From assembly GCF_018446385.1 (NCBI RefSeq), contig NC_056001.1, positions 109,160,436 to 109,224,435 of the forward strand: DNA of 64,000 bases, in the 5' to 3' direction. This DNA is from Zingiber officinale. Its lineage: Eukaryota > Streptophyta > Magnoliopsida > Zingiberales > Zingiberaceae. Position 1 is the first letter of the stretch; each line of letters begins with the position of its first letter. This document shows positions 51,985-63,870 of this stretch, piece by piece. A program made the position numbers and the translations under genes. The notes beneath the pieces were generated by a model. It ran no database searches. It was not told where the DNA came from and was given only the letters and a program-made list of their open reading frames with translations.

Positions 51985-53408
51985 CGAGGGAAGGAGGGGG
52001 GGGGGGGTAAATCACGTGGTTTCCAAAAAGAAAATTTATTTTTCTAAGTTGAAAACAAAGTACGTGCAACAAAAAAAGAAAGTCAAAATAAGAAACATGA
52101 ATGCAAGAGATTTTACTTGGTTCGGAGCCTTCGGTGATTCCTACTCTAAGATCCAAGTCCCGCGGATCTATCGATAGGTAATCTATTAAAAACCTCTTTC
52201 AGAACTGCTAGAAGAGGGGATTGAGTACACAAGAATCAGAAGAGTGTAACATACTACACTTTCCGTTTGTAGAAAATGGATATAGTAATTAAGTTTTGTT
52301 ACCAAACACTTTTATGGATAATCAGCTTGAACTCGATGTTTGGACAGCTTCTCGGCGACAGTCAGGCATAGTAGAGTAGCAGCAGGAAACCGGAACAGTC
52401 GGAAGGACAATCGGGTGCTTAGGAGCTCGTACAGAAGTTGATGTTAAATGCTTGGTCGAGACAGTCTTTTATAGGGTGTGGAAGAAGCCTTCCATAGCCT
52501 CGAAGGTGCCTCCAGAGTGTAAAATCTGATCCCGAATTTGTTGCTCCTTATCTGTGACGAAGTCTAAATTTTTTCCATTGGAAGACGCCTTCCATAGCAC
52601 CAAAGGTACCTTTCATCAACAGTGTAAAGACGCCTTCCAATGCTTGAAGGCACCTTGAGTACTGTTCAACCGAGACCTTTTTGCTGCTTTTGTCATGCAA
52701 GTTAGATTAGTCAAATATGATAATATTTAACCTGTAAAACAAAGTTAGTACAATATTAATATGATTAATTTATGACTTAGACCCTGTCTTTCAGATCAGG
52801 ATATAGTCAGGGTCTCAATCTAGGTTTCTGAAATAGACCTAAATTGGGCTGATGCTTACTGTGCCTTCAACTGGGATCCATCCTCACTTAGTCACTCTCC
52901 TTCAGTGACTTACCTTTACTTACCTAGTGTCGAGTGAACCCATCGGGAATCAAACATCCCGATCTTCCTTATGGAATCACACATCCGGACTTTAGGAATC
53001 GAACATCTCGGTCTTCCTTCCAGAATCATACATCTAAACTTCATCCAATCAGGAATCGAGCATCCCAATTTCCAATCATTAATCTAACATCCGAGTCTTC
53101 CTTCTGGAATCACACATTCAGACTTCAACCAATAGGGAATCGAACATCCTAACTGGACTTCCTTTTAATCGGGAATAGAACATCCCAACCGTCAATCAGG
53201 AATCGAACATCCCTACCGGACTTCCTTCCAATCAGGAATTAAATATCCCGATTGCTAATCAGGAATCAAACATCTCAACTGGACTTCTTGCCAAGTTAGT
53301 TAACCCTACACACTCGGTAAATATATTAGATCACAATAACACCTAACTTAACTCACTTGTCATTCGTTAAAACTTGAGTTAGACCATTAGTACAAATTGC
53401 ACCAACAA
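51985..53408 (-). repeat. Probable 3' LTR of a minus-strand LTR element
   Basis: On the minus strand the LTR would begin TGTTGGTGCAATTTGTAC at 53408, directly after the purine-rich AAAATGGAGAGAT, which looks like a polypurine tract. The inner end is not visible. A G run at 52000, two GAAGGCGCCTTC-related segments (52490-52660) and the tandem array below lie within it. The partner LTR would be beyond the second Tekay insertion, outside the window. Confidence 0.5.
52930..53290 (+). repeat. Tandem repeats with AATC(G/A)GGAATCGAACATCCC
   Basis: About ten imperfect units built on GGAATCGAACATCCCGA with CTTCCTTC spacers, some in pairs of about 55 bases. They lie inside the probable LTR. A plus-strand open frame through them is an artefact of the repeat. 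Confidence 0.75.
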
Positions 53409-55470
53409 TCTCTCCATTTTTGATGCAATGACAACTTGGATTAGAGTTAGGAAAAGATAAGCATGAGTGAAATAGTAAAGGCATGATCATTTTAGGGTTA
53501 AATTTAAATTTTAGTTTCTTTTTCTTTTTTCTTACTAACCCTTACTCTCCCCCTTTGGCATTCATAAAAAATAATACAGATAAGCATAGCAGAATGTAAT
53601 AAAACTTTAGGAAAAATTCCCAACACAAATATGTAGGTTTGAGAGGAGGAAGTAGTTAATATAATTTTTTAAAGAAATTTTTAAACGGTTCAAAAGAGTT
53701 TTCAAAATGTTGAAAATTTCTAAAACGTTGAAAATAACTAAAACGTTGTTAATTTAAAATGTTGAAAGTTTCTAAATCAAACCTTTTTGTAAAACTTAAA
53801 ATATGAAAGAAGTTTTAGAAATCATTTTGCAGATAGTTTTTAAAACACTTAAAATATGTTGCACAAATATTGTAAAATAAGTTAAAGTGTTGTGAAAGAT
53901 ATTTTGCTAAGTAGAACTAGTTTGAAAGTAGTAGAATCCATTTAAATAGTTTTCAACATTTTGACTTTGCAAAACAAAAACATTTTGTACAAATAAATTT
54001 TACAAAAAAAAATAGATTCAAGAAGATTTGTTAAAAAGATAGTTTGTTTGAAAAGTACGTTTTGAAATTTCAATCGTTCAAAGTTTCTTTTAAAAATTTG
54101 TAAAGAGTTTTGTATGTATTTTCAAAGATAAATTTTTCAAAAGTGGAAAAACACTTGTATAAAAAATAAGAATTTTTGTAAAGGATTTGAAAGTATTTTT
54201 GAAATTATTTTGCAAAAGAAAGCAATTTTAAAAGTGATATTTGCAACAGGTAAGGAAATAAACTATTTTGAAAATCATTTTCAAATTTCCTTCCCCTAAA
54301 CTTGATATATTTAAAAATATTCATATAAAAAATACGTCCTTAAATGTCTAACTATTAGTTACTAACTTACTATAAGAAGATAACAGTGTTTATTTGATTG
54401 GTCAAGTTAAGTTAATGTATCCATTTAGAGTTTGATTAAAGTGGATCACTAAACTTAATCACTGTGATTTTGATATTTTCACCCAGACTTATGTTGATGC
54501 ACTGATATAAGTATCTTAAGTTTAGGCAATAGACCTATACATCTTATGCTATTCTAAATTTTTGAATACACAATCAAGGTAAACCAAGTGTGTTTATGAG
54601 ATGCTCAATATCTAGATATATAAGAACATATTTTCTATAGATTTGATCTAGTCTAAGGACAAAACATATTTAAAATACTAAGAAAATGGGAATTTTTAGA
54701 AAATAAAAAATCCCTAGAATTTACAAATTATTTGAAAACTATTTTGAAAATAGCAGTCCTAGTCTAACATGGATTTTCCTAGATTATCCAAATAAATGGG
54801 CAAATAGTAGATAATTGTATAAATCTCAAGTCAACCAAATATACAATGAATAACAATGTACGAAAAATAATCAGGGTTGGTCATCATCAGTAGGTGGAGG
54901 TGGGGGCTACTCAGGTGCTCGAAAAGCTCGAAGAATCTGTTAAAATTTGGTGGCCATCTCCTCTCGAAGAGAGGAGAATCCGGTGGTCATGTCTCTCTTA
55001 ATAGCATTGAATTCGTCCAAGACTGACTGTCGGATCTATGCAGAAGACTCCTCAAGTTGAGCAAGTCGGTTCTCGACGGATAGCAAAGTCGAGAGCTGGG
55101 TCGAGGTCGAGGGCTTGGTCGGAAGAGGTCCAAAGAGCTCCTTAACCGTAAATATCGGCAACTCCTCCCCCCTCTACTGGAATGATGGGTGGAAAATTAT
55201 CCTCGGCCTCGCCTGGAATGTCTGGCTACGGTCTTACTCTCCAAGCCAGACTCTCCTAAGCGGTGATGTCTATATACACTAATGCAAACTGACGCTGACC
55301 AATCTAGTCATATGCGCTAAGGGAAGTGGACGTACCCCGGGTCATATCTACCCCTGTGGTAAAAAATATGTATGTCAAAATGTAACAATAGGGCATAATA
55401 ACCTGTTGCCTAGTGACGAGACTAGATGCATGAACGACATTATGAAACATGTGTAATACAATATCGAAGT
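53409..55470 (-). other. AT-rich internal region, no gene
   Basis: Two kilobases between the probable LTR and the plant transposon protein ORF. Rich in TTTGAAAA and TAAAAC runs, with no domain recognised. At 54895-55140 the minus strand is Ser/Glu/Leu-rich with stops, and could be the decayed C-terminus of the ORF upstream. Confidence 0.5.
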
Positions 55471-56080
55471 CTAGACACTGCATAGTGCATACAAGAAGAA
55501 GGAGTGGGAGGGTCGCACCATTGCAACATCTTGAGATGTGATCGGCAAAATATAGGTAGTCAGGACTCGATACAGGACATAATCCTGAACCCTAAGAGAG
55601 AGCGACCTAAAGTCAGTCACAGTTGGTAGTCTCTCCTCTCCCAAAAAGTACATATAGATAATATCCAATGTAATGTGGGAGTAGAGTTTGCCAAATGGCA
55701 AATCCCTACTAGGGTAACACAAAAATGGATAGACGGACCTCTTAAGTCCTAAGCTATCATACAATAGAGTGGGGGAGAAGCTAAAGTCCTTCCCACCAAC
55801 TCTAGTGGAATATGTCAGGTCGTCAATTTTAACTAGGTTGTTATAGAACTGGGCACACAAATATAAGTTTACTGAATGACTACAATAAACTAGCCTATCT
55901 AACTGATAATAGTCAATAACCTCTATGATTGGGGTATAGTATCGGGTGAAGAATAACCTACTCAAAAACCTAGATTTAAGTGCAATATATGAATACTGTA
56001 AAAAATATAGCCTAAATCGCTTAGTGGGAAATCTAGCATCTGTAGAGGGGGCACTGTTGGAACTAGGCTGTGATGGAATA
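55471..56080 (-). pseudogene. Putative plant transposon protein (PF20167-like)
   Basis: Open frame 55965-55471 with sense extension to about 56080 (FPTKRFRLYFLQYSYIALKS). Characteristic segments are IIEVIDYYQLDRLVYCSHSV, FYNNLVKIDD, FSPTLLYDSLGL and VQDYVLYRVLTTYILP. This resembles the plant family annotated as putative plant transposon protein, found in and around LTR elements; its function is unknown. The reading ends at a TAG shortly after HSFFLYALCSV. The beginning (near an ATG at about 56178) is not open in this frame, so the gene is probably broken. It lies on the same strand as the gag-like segment at 57242. Confidence 0.6.
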
Positions 56081-57241
56081 ACATTACGTCATTTCCTAAA
56101 GTAGACATTTAAAAACAAAGGCATAAGGAAATGACTATGTAGATCTAGTTAGAGGTCGGGTACCTAAGAGGCATTGTTGATGTTTGGGAGGAAAAGAGGA
56201 AGAAGATGGTGGAGATTCGCTGCTGGAAGGCGCCTTGAACGAGAAGAAAACGTGAACAGAGCTTACCTTTGTTCACTGTGAAAAGTTGGGTTGAAGGTGC
56301 CTTCAGCCTGATGGAAGGTGCCTTCTATGGGTTATAGAGGGCGCCTAGAACTGACTGAAGGCACCTTCAGTCGATTGGGGCGGGAAATTTTCCGCCCTTC
56401 TGAGGGTGCCTCCGAATGTATAGGAGGCATCTTCGGCCCTTTTTTTCTATTTTTTTTAATTAATCTCTTAATTTGAGTTCTAATGTTAATTTTAATTTTA
56501 AGTTGAGTTTAATTTCGATTGTTAAGTTTTAAAATTTTAAATTTAATTTTTACGTATAATGTGCACTTGTATCTAATGTGCACTAAAACACATACAAGTC
56601 ACTTTATAAGTCTTTGTGAGATGTAAAGTTTGGTTTTGCCCTAAACTAGGGATCATGCATTTCTATCTAGGCATTCTAAGAATTTTGAACATCCACCAAG
56701 GATGTTACTTGTTAATAAATGTCATTTGTCTTTAATTGCAAGGAATTAAAAGTGATGCATGATGAGCTATGACATACATCAAAATAAATAATTTTCAAAA
56801 GAAAATTCGCTAGAACTACATGATGTATGTATAACATGACATGGTATTTTTGTGTTTTTCATAATAAAACATGAATGTAAAAATGATGTCATGACATGTG
56901 ATCGGCAAACAAAGCATGGTAGTTTAGCTTAAATAAGGTACCTAGATTATCTAAGTGTCCTTAAATCCTTAGCTAAACCTAAAATTAACCTAAATTGCCC
57001 CTATTTTCTTAAGAAAATGCCCAAGCCCAACTTGTCGTTTCTTTTACTCTTAATTTGTTGTGCCAATTAAAATTACCCGTAATTCCTCAAATTTTGGCAC
57101 GTTTTACTCTTCGAAAGAGTAAACAAAAATCCACTTCATTTTCAAAGGTTACTAATAACTTTGAAAATGCTCTCCGAGTGTCAACTTTATCAAAGTTGGG
57201 TTAACTACCCTTTCAATTAGAGTTGCCACTCTCTAACCCAT
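56081..57241 (-). other. Leader of the PF20167-like ORF and non-coding DNA
   Basis: At 56220-56450 five segments related to GAAGGCGCCTTC or GAAGGTGCCTTC recur, the same word seen in the probable LTR at 52490-52660. The rest (56450-57241) is AT-rich with no frame. No protease, integrase or RT was found here or anywhere between gag and LTR, where pol would be expected. Confidence 0.5.
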
Positions 57242-57898
57242 CTAAGGGGTAGAGAAAATGCTCCTAGGAACCCAAAACCTATTGGTGCTCCTTGGATGCT
57301 CTAGGTACTCACTAGGGATAACTTCCCTAGATACCTTCCTAATGACCTTGTTAGGCTTCTTAGAAGGCTTGGTCACTTTTTCTAGGTCAACTCTAGGGAT
57401 TGCCTCCCTCGTGACCTTCTTAGTGACTTTCTTAGACTTCTTAGATGTCTTAGTCACATTTGTTGCAAAGATACTCCTAGGGATAACTTCCCTTGTATCC
57501 TTGACTTGACCGCTAGACCTAGGGTTGGTTCCATAGCTATATGGAACCCTATGATAAGAAGTTATATCCTTTTTTATTTTAGGTTTGTATCCCAAACCCC
57601 TATGACCATTGGATGACCCTTGTTGTTTTCCTAGACCTAGTTTATGCTCATTTTGCCCTTTTTAGGATATTTTCCATCATTTTTAGGGTCTTTTTCATTT
57701 TATCAAGTCTTGACCTCAAGACTTGATTTTCTTTCCATAAATCTCTAGATTTTGATTTTTCATTGTGTCATTGAGCATTTTTATTTTTAGGCTTATAACT
57801 AAAATCCTTAGAGTTTTTGCCTAAATTTTTATCTACCTTCTTAATCCTATGTGTAGTAGTTTTAGCATGAAGAACTACATGTTTTTCCTTAATATTAT
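57242..57898 (-). pseudogene. gag: Copia-type gag remnant, truncated by the second Tekay element
   Basis: The frame 57595-57242 reads KPKIKKDITSYHRVPYSYG, then repeated TKVTREVIPR-like units (VKDTREVIPRS, KKVTREAIPRV, KVSREVIPSEYL) and ends NRFWVPRSIFSTP. A ...NPRGPNKYWVP-like ending is common at the gag/linker of some plant copia elements, so that family is likely but not certain. Upstream to 57898 there are Lys-rich fragments with stops. The Tekay LTR begins at 57899 and cuts it off. Confidence 0.45.
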
Positions 57899-58084
57899 TG
57901 TAACGACCCACCTCCTACGTACTAGGCTGCGAGACCAATCGCTACAGTTATGATGTGCTGGACTATTAATGTGGAATGAAAACTGGCTAATTTAAAATTT
58001 TACTGAACTAAACGCTGTAAAGTTCAACTTAGTGTTCTGGGTGTACCTAGGAGTTGTACACATGCTAGGGGAGGTGTTTACAAC

Positions 58085-58440
58085 TGATAATGAACTTCGG
58101 ATCGATCCACAGACCGATCTACCAATACTGGCACGGTAGGAAACTTCGGATCGTTCAATCGACCGATCCACAAACTACACTGCAATTCTGTACGCTGCTG
58201 GATCGGTCTGCCGACCGATCCCGCTGGTCCCTGATCGGTCAATGAGACCGATCAGTGGCTTACTAATCGGTCTGCTGACCGATTAGTGAGCCATTTTTCG
58301 CGACCCAGCTCCTGATCGTTCCACGGATCGATCAGGGAACGAACAGAAGCTTCTGTTCGCAGAACCCAGGTCCCTGATCGGTCTACCGACCGATCAGAGA
58401 CTCCCTGATCGGTCTGCTGACCGATCAGGGGTTTCTGATT
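58085..58440. repeat. Cluster of about eight 20-24-bp palindromes
   Basis: Variants of CTGATCGGTCTGCTGACCGATCAG recur seven or eight times, 25-60 bases apart, for example CTGATCGGTCAATGAGACCGATCAG and CTAATCGGTCTGCTGACCGATTAG. Each is a perfect or near-perfect inverted repeat with a short loop. The arms vary together, so pairing is kept. They sit near the U3 end of the LTR, where repeats often bind transcription factors. The function is not known. Confidence 0.8.
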
Positions 58441-60114
58441 TCGTATCAGACCCCTGATATCAGCACTGATGTGTGTCAAAGTCACTACACAACACTATAC
58501 AAGCTAAGAGAAACATTCTACTAGGTAATGACTAACATACTAAACATGCTTAAGGCATAGAATACTAATTCATGGCGTGTAAACATATAAAAACCAAAAC
58601 TAACAAGGTTTTAAACTGTTCTCTTGCTAACTAACAGAAACATAAGATACGCTTGCTATAAGTACTAATGCATATTAAACACGTTCTAATGCATAATAAA
58701 ATAAAACTAGATCCCTAGGATCTTTATTCCAGTTCCTTCCACACACATCTTGATCTGCATTGACCTCCAGCTTCCACTGCTAGTCCACTTTCCTTTTACC
58801 TGTATCTGCAGTATAAGGAAAATAGTATCTGTAAGCTAAAAAGCTTAGTAAGAAACCATTTACCTCACTAAAACATGCATACGATGCAAATATGATTTTA
58901 AATCATGCTGTTTGAAAGGATATGCTAAATATACTGAATAAACTAAACATGGCATGACATATAAGCATACAATCATGGCATATCTAAAGCTGAACATGAT
59001 ATCAATCACATGGTATCAATGAAGAACTAAGCTAATACTAAAAACTGAGCTACTGCTAGGACTGTACTGAATTCACGAACTAATTTGTGAAAGGTTGAAA
59101 ACCATATACATATAGTAAGTGAAAATACTAAACATGCTGCTGATGGGCCCTGGCAACTGTACTTGCTGTGCGCGCATCCCTAACTAGACCCGGGATTGCA
59201 AGTTCCGAATCTAGTAGGGTTTACTAGGTTAGCTAAACCTAGGAACGACTATGGGAGTCCAACCCAATGGATATCTAATCCAGTACAGTGCCACTGAAGA
59301 GTAAAATACTGAAATAGCTAATACTATTTTGCCGAATCTAGGTTATCTGAACCTAGAGCTAGGTTGTCTGAACCTAGAGGCGACTGTGGGAGCCCACCCA
59401 TTGGACCGTAGTCTCATATAAGCTAAAATAAACTGATTTAAATGCTTCTAATGCATTTAACTGAGCGATTAAAATGCCTAATTTGCATTTTAACTTAACT
59501 AGCTATTTTATCGAACACCTAGTGTGCCCCAACTCTCCTCTCTATTAGGGAGACCACTTCTAGGCACCCGACAATGTCTAGGAACCCCCCCTTGAAGAGG
59601 GAATACGTGTCCGGCCCATCTAGAAGTACTCATTAAATCCCTAAATCTGCGAGGAGGGTCAAATTCACCCTATGCGTCGATAAAAATAGCATATGGCTAA
59701 ACTAGTGCGTATAAAACCAAACGGAGCTACTTATACTGCAGGTGAAGGGTTTCTTACCTTGTGTGCTAGATTTCTTACAAATCTAATCGCTAGAAATTCC
59801 GGTGGAGACGATTTCTCGACGATTCGCTCACGTCCACGTGCTCTACTCGCGGAGGGGAACGTCCTTGTGTCCGAGATGTCACCGGAAGGCACTCCTTTGT
59901 CCCTAGGGATGAAACCCTAGGCTTGCTTGGATGTTGGCGCCGAGAGAAGGAAGGAGGAGAGGGGGTCGGCGTGAGTTAGGGTGAGGAGAGGAAAGTTGCC
60001 GAACCAACATAAAATAACCCAAACCAACTTAAGTTTTTAATTTATATTAAGTGGGTAACTAGGCCCAACTCAACTATAAATATAAATGTTTCCCTTCTCT
60101 TTCAGCACGGCCCT

Positions 60115-60195
60115 GCTGGGTTCACCGGTTACTAAGGCTAACTAAAGGTTTAACGGACCCGAGAGGTCCCGGGTTCGATTCCCGCTTAAGCCATT
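60115..60195 (+). other. tRNA 3'-half-like segment in the LTR
   Basis: GGTCCCGGGTTCGATTCCCGC has a T-arm fold and an exact pol III box B core (GGTTCGATTCC). It is followed by TTAAGCCA, resembling an acceptor end with CCA. No matching 5' half or clear box A was found, so it is not a tRNA gene. It could be a remnant of a SINE or tRNA-derived insertion in the LTR. Confidence 0.4.
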
Positions 60196-60358
60196 TTATT
60201 TTTCTAATAATTTTTGCTACTTCCGCTACTCGGAAAATTCTGGAAAAATATCTAATAATTCCAGAAAAATCATAGAATATTTGAATATTTCTAAAAATAA
60301 TTTGAGAATTTTCGGACGTTACAACTCCTCATACCTTATAAAAAGTTCGTCCTCGAAC

Positions 60359-63300
60359 TTATAATAACTCAGGGTACTTCTGTCTCATGCTGGCTTCTGT
60401 CTCCCAAGTTGCCTCTTCTGCGGTGTGACTGTGCCAAATGACTTTGACTAATGGTACTTCCTTGTTCCGCAATTTCTTAACTGCTCGGTCTATTATCTGA
60501 ATAGGCCAACTATCATAGCTGAGGTCTTCGAGGATCTGTACCGACTGGGGCTCAATCACCTGGGTGGCATCTGGGGTATGCTTCTTCAGCATAGAGACAT
60601 GAAATACGTTGTGGACAGCTCTGGGGTAGCTCTAGCTCATATGCTACCTTGCCCACTCTTCTGCTGATGAGGTATGGTCCCACATATCTGGGACTAAGTT
60701 TGCCCTTCCTCCCAAAACGCATCACTCCCTTCATGGGAGCTACTCTGAGGAACAATGTATCCCCGACTGAAAACTCTAAGGGTCTGCGCCGTGTATCAGC
60801 ATAGCTTTTCTGGCGGCTCTGAGCTGTCTCTATCCTCTGGCGGATCTGCTGTGGTATCTGCTACTAGATCTGTCTGAAGTTCTAACTCTTTCTGTTCACC
60901 ACTCTCATACCAGCAGATTGGAGATCTACTCCTCCGCCCATAGAGAGCCTCGTAAGGTGTCATGCCGATAGTGGCCTGATAGCTGTTGTTGTATGCAAAT
61001 TCTGCTAAGCTCAGATATTTGCACCAACTTCCCTTGAAGTCTAGGGCACACGCTCGGAGCATATCTTCGAGTACCTGATTCACTCGCTCTGTCTGACCAT
61101 CTGTCTGAGGATGGAATGCTGTGCTGAACTTTAACTTAGTGCCCAACGCTGACTGTACACACTCCCAAAAGTGTGATGTGAATCTGTTGTCCCTGTCTGA
61201 AATGATGGTTCGTGGGACTCCATGTAGTCTGACGATCTCCTAGAGATACAACTGAGCTAGCTTCTCCATGGAGTAGGCTATCTTGATAGCTTAGAAGTGG
61301 GCTGATTTAGTCAACCTGTCGACTATTACCCAGATGACGTCAAAACCATTCGTGGTTCTGGGAAGTCCCACTATGAAATCCATAGAGATATCCTCCCACT
61401 TCCATTCTGGAATCTGTATAGGCTCCTGGTCGCTGATGTTCTGCCTTGACCCTCTGACAGGTGAGGCAGATGCTAACATATCTGGCGATGTCTCGCTTCA
61501 TCCCGGGCCACCAAAATTGGTTCTTCAAGTCTTGATATATTTTGGTGGAACCTGGATGCATCGCATAGGGAGTCTTGTGAGCCTCATCTAAAATCCATCT
61601 CCGTAGCTCCTCCTGATCTGGAACACAGAGTCTGTCACCAAAATACAACACCCCGCTATCGGACACTCTGAATTATCTACTTTCTGATTCTGCTAGCCCT
61701 TGCTTGATTTTCTGAATTTCAGGGTCCTGCTCCTGAGCTGACTGAATATCACCAAGCAAGGTAGACTCTAAGGTCATAGTAGAGAGCTGTCCAACAATGA
61801 GTTCGAGACCGAAATCTACGATCTCCTTCTGTAGGGGCGGTGACATGGCTGTAAGAGATAATAAGGTAGCACTGGATTTTCTGCTAAGTGCGTCGGCTAC
61901 CTTATTGGCTTTCCCTGGATGGTAGAGGATGTCTATATCGTAGTCTTTGACCAGCTCAAGCCATCTGCGCTGTCGCATGTTCAGATCCTTCTGAGTGAAG
62001 AAGTACTTCAGACTCTGATGATCTGTATACACTCTGCACTGAGCTCCATATAAGTAATGTCTCCAAATTTTGAGAGCGAACACTACTACTGCAAGCTCAA
62101 GGTCATGAGTAGGGTAATTCTTCTCATAATCCTTGAGTTGTCTGGAGGCATAGGCGATCACCTTGCCGTTTTGTATCAACGCCCCTAGTCCCAACTTAGA
62201 GGCATCACTATAGATGTCAAAGTTGCTGTGTTGTCGGTAGAGCCAAAATGGAGCACCGGTCAATCTCCTTTTAGCTTCTCACAGTCCTTTGTCCACCGAA
62301 ATTTCCTGTTCTTTCTGGTAAGAGCTGTCAGTGGGGAGGTTATCCTGGAGAAGTCCTCTACAAACTTTCTGTAATATCCTGCTAATCCCAGAAAGCTCCT
62401 GATTTCGCTGGCGTTCTTAGGTCTCTTCCAGTTACTTACTGCTTCTATCTTGCTGGGATCTACTATAATACCATCCTTTGAGATGATGTGACCCAGGAAG
62501 GACACCTGATCTAGCCAAAATTCACATTTCGTGAACTTGGCGTATAGCTGGTTCTGCTGAAGGGTCTGCAACACTAGTTTCAGGTGCTCTGAGTGTTCTT
62601 CCTGAGTTCCTGAGTAGATAAGAATGTTATCGATAAACACAATAACAAACTTATCTAAATACTCCCTTAATACTCTATTCATGAGATCCATGAATGTAGC
62701 TGGAGCATTGGTCACGCCAAAGGGCATGACTACAAACTCGTAGTGTCCGTATCTGGTTCTGAATGTTGTCTTGGGTATATCCCCTTCTTTGACCTTCACC
62801 TGATGATAACCTGATCTGAGATCTATCTTAGAGAACACTGCTGCTCCCTTCAGCTGGTCGAACAGGTCATCGATTCTGGGAAGGGGATATCTGTTCTTGA
62901 TCGTGACTTGATTCAGTGATATGTAGTCTATGCACAGTCGCATGCTTCCATCCTTCTTCTTCACGAACAATACAGGCGCTCCCCATGGTGAATGACTTGG
63001 GCGTATGAAACCCTTGTCAAGCAGCTCCTGTAGTTGCTCCTGAAGTTCCTTCAGTTCTACTGGAGCCATGCGGTAAGGCGCTTTGGAGATAGGGTTTGTA
63101 CCGGGAATGAGCTATATCTCAAAGTCAATCTCCCTGTCTGGTGCTAAGCCTGGTAACTCCTCAGGGAAGACTGCTGGGTAGTCACATACGACTCGAACCT
63201 CTGCTAGCTGTTGGTTCTTGTCCTGGCTGGCGTTGACTACGTGTGCTAGGAATCCTGTACATCCTGAATCCAGTAACTTCTGTGCTTTCATAGCTGAGAG

Positions 63301-63870
63301 AAACTTCTTGGCCTTTCTCTTTGGTTCCCTGCTGTATTCAAATTGCACTGCCGCTTCAGGTTGGAAGATGACTTTCTGTTTACGGCACTCTATGGTAGCA
63401 CCATATCTGATCAGAAAGTCCATTCCAAAGATAACGTCATAGTCGGTCATCTCTAGCACTATCAGATCACAAAAGAGCTCTCTGTCTGCTATAATGCTCT
63501 GAGCCAGTCCGTGGATGCCATGATCTCTCCGAAGGTAGTGTCATCAAAAACTGACCACGAGTACCTCCGAGGGTATTTCTAATTTTTCGGATAACAACGG
63601 CTATATATGAATGGGTTGCCCCAAGATCAAATAGAACGAGCACTATCTTTGTAAAATGCTAATCGACTGTGACGATCGTTGAGGCATTGACTACGCCCTC
63701 TCGTGAGTGAGTAGATCCTCGCATTCATCGTGGATGAGGGGGCTGCCTTGGCCGATAAGTGGACCTTCTAGAGCGCCTGCATCGATATAATTGAGTTGGC
63801 TGGCCTGCATCTGCTGTGGCCGAGGAAGACCGGTCTTGTTCGGCACCGCTTGGCCATGTGCCCTTCTTGT
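60359..63870 (-). pseudogene. pol: Tekay-like pol of the second element, with mutated catalytic residues
   Basis: Order on the minus strand: protease at about 63650 (LFDLGATHSYI, with Leu in place of Ser in the DSG site) and linker with VIFGMDFLIRYGA; RT 63069-62260 ([23 protein letters not shown], and [10 protein letters not shown] at 62637-62608, where the second catalytic Asp is Asn); RNase H 62263-61673 ([40 protein letters not shown]); integrase from 61666 ([11 protein letters not shown] zinc site, [29 protein letters not shown]); chromodomain 60592-60359 (EEATWETEASMRQKYPELL). Integrase residues look intact. Frameshifts near 62260, 61400, 61200 and 60600 break the frame, so no full polyprotein is made. 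Confidence 0.93.

Larger units (their letters stand above)
57899..60323 (-). repeat. 3' LTR of the second Tekay-like element
   Basis: The plus strand begins TGTAACGACCCACC and ends TTTTCGGACGTTACA. Directly to the right, on the minus strand, TAAGGTATGAGGAGT is a plausible polypurine tract. The LTR holds an array of palindromes (58085-58440) and a tRNA-like segment near 60170. About 2.4 kb, AT-rich overall. Open frames inside (for example 59693-59920) are not supported. Confidence 0.8.

Noticed and set aside
52934..53152. 72-codon frame with repeated HPDF/HTS words
   Set aside because: Translation of the GGAATCGAACATCCC tandem repeat, with no homology.
60150..60195. A tRNA gene
   Set aside because: Only a T-arm-like 3' half is present. 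No D-arm, anticodon arm or matching 5' acceptor strand is visible.
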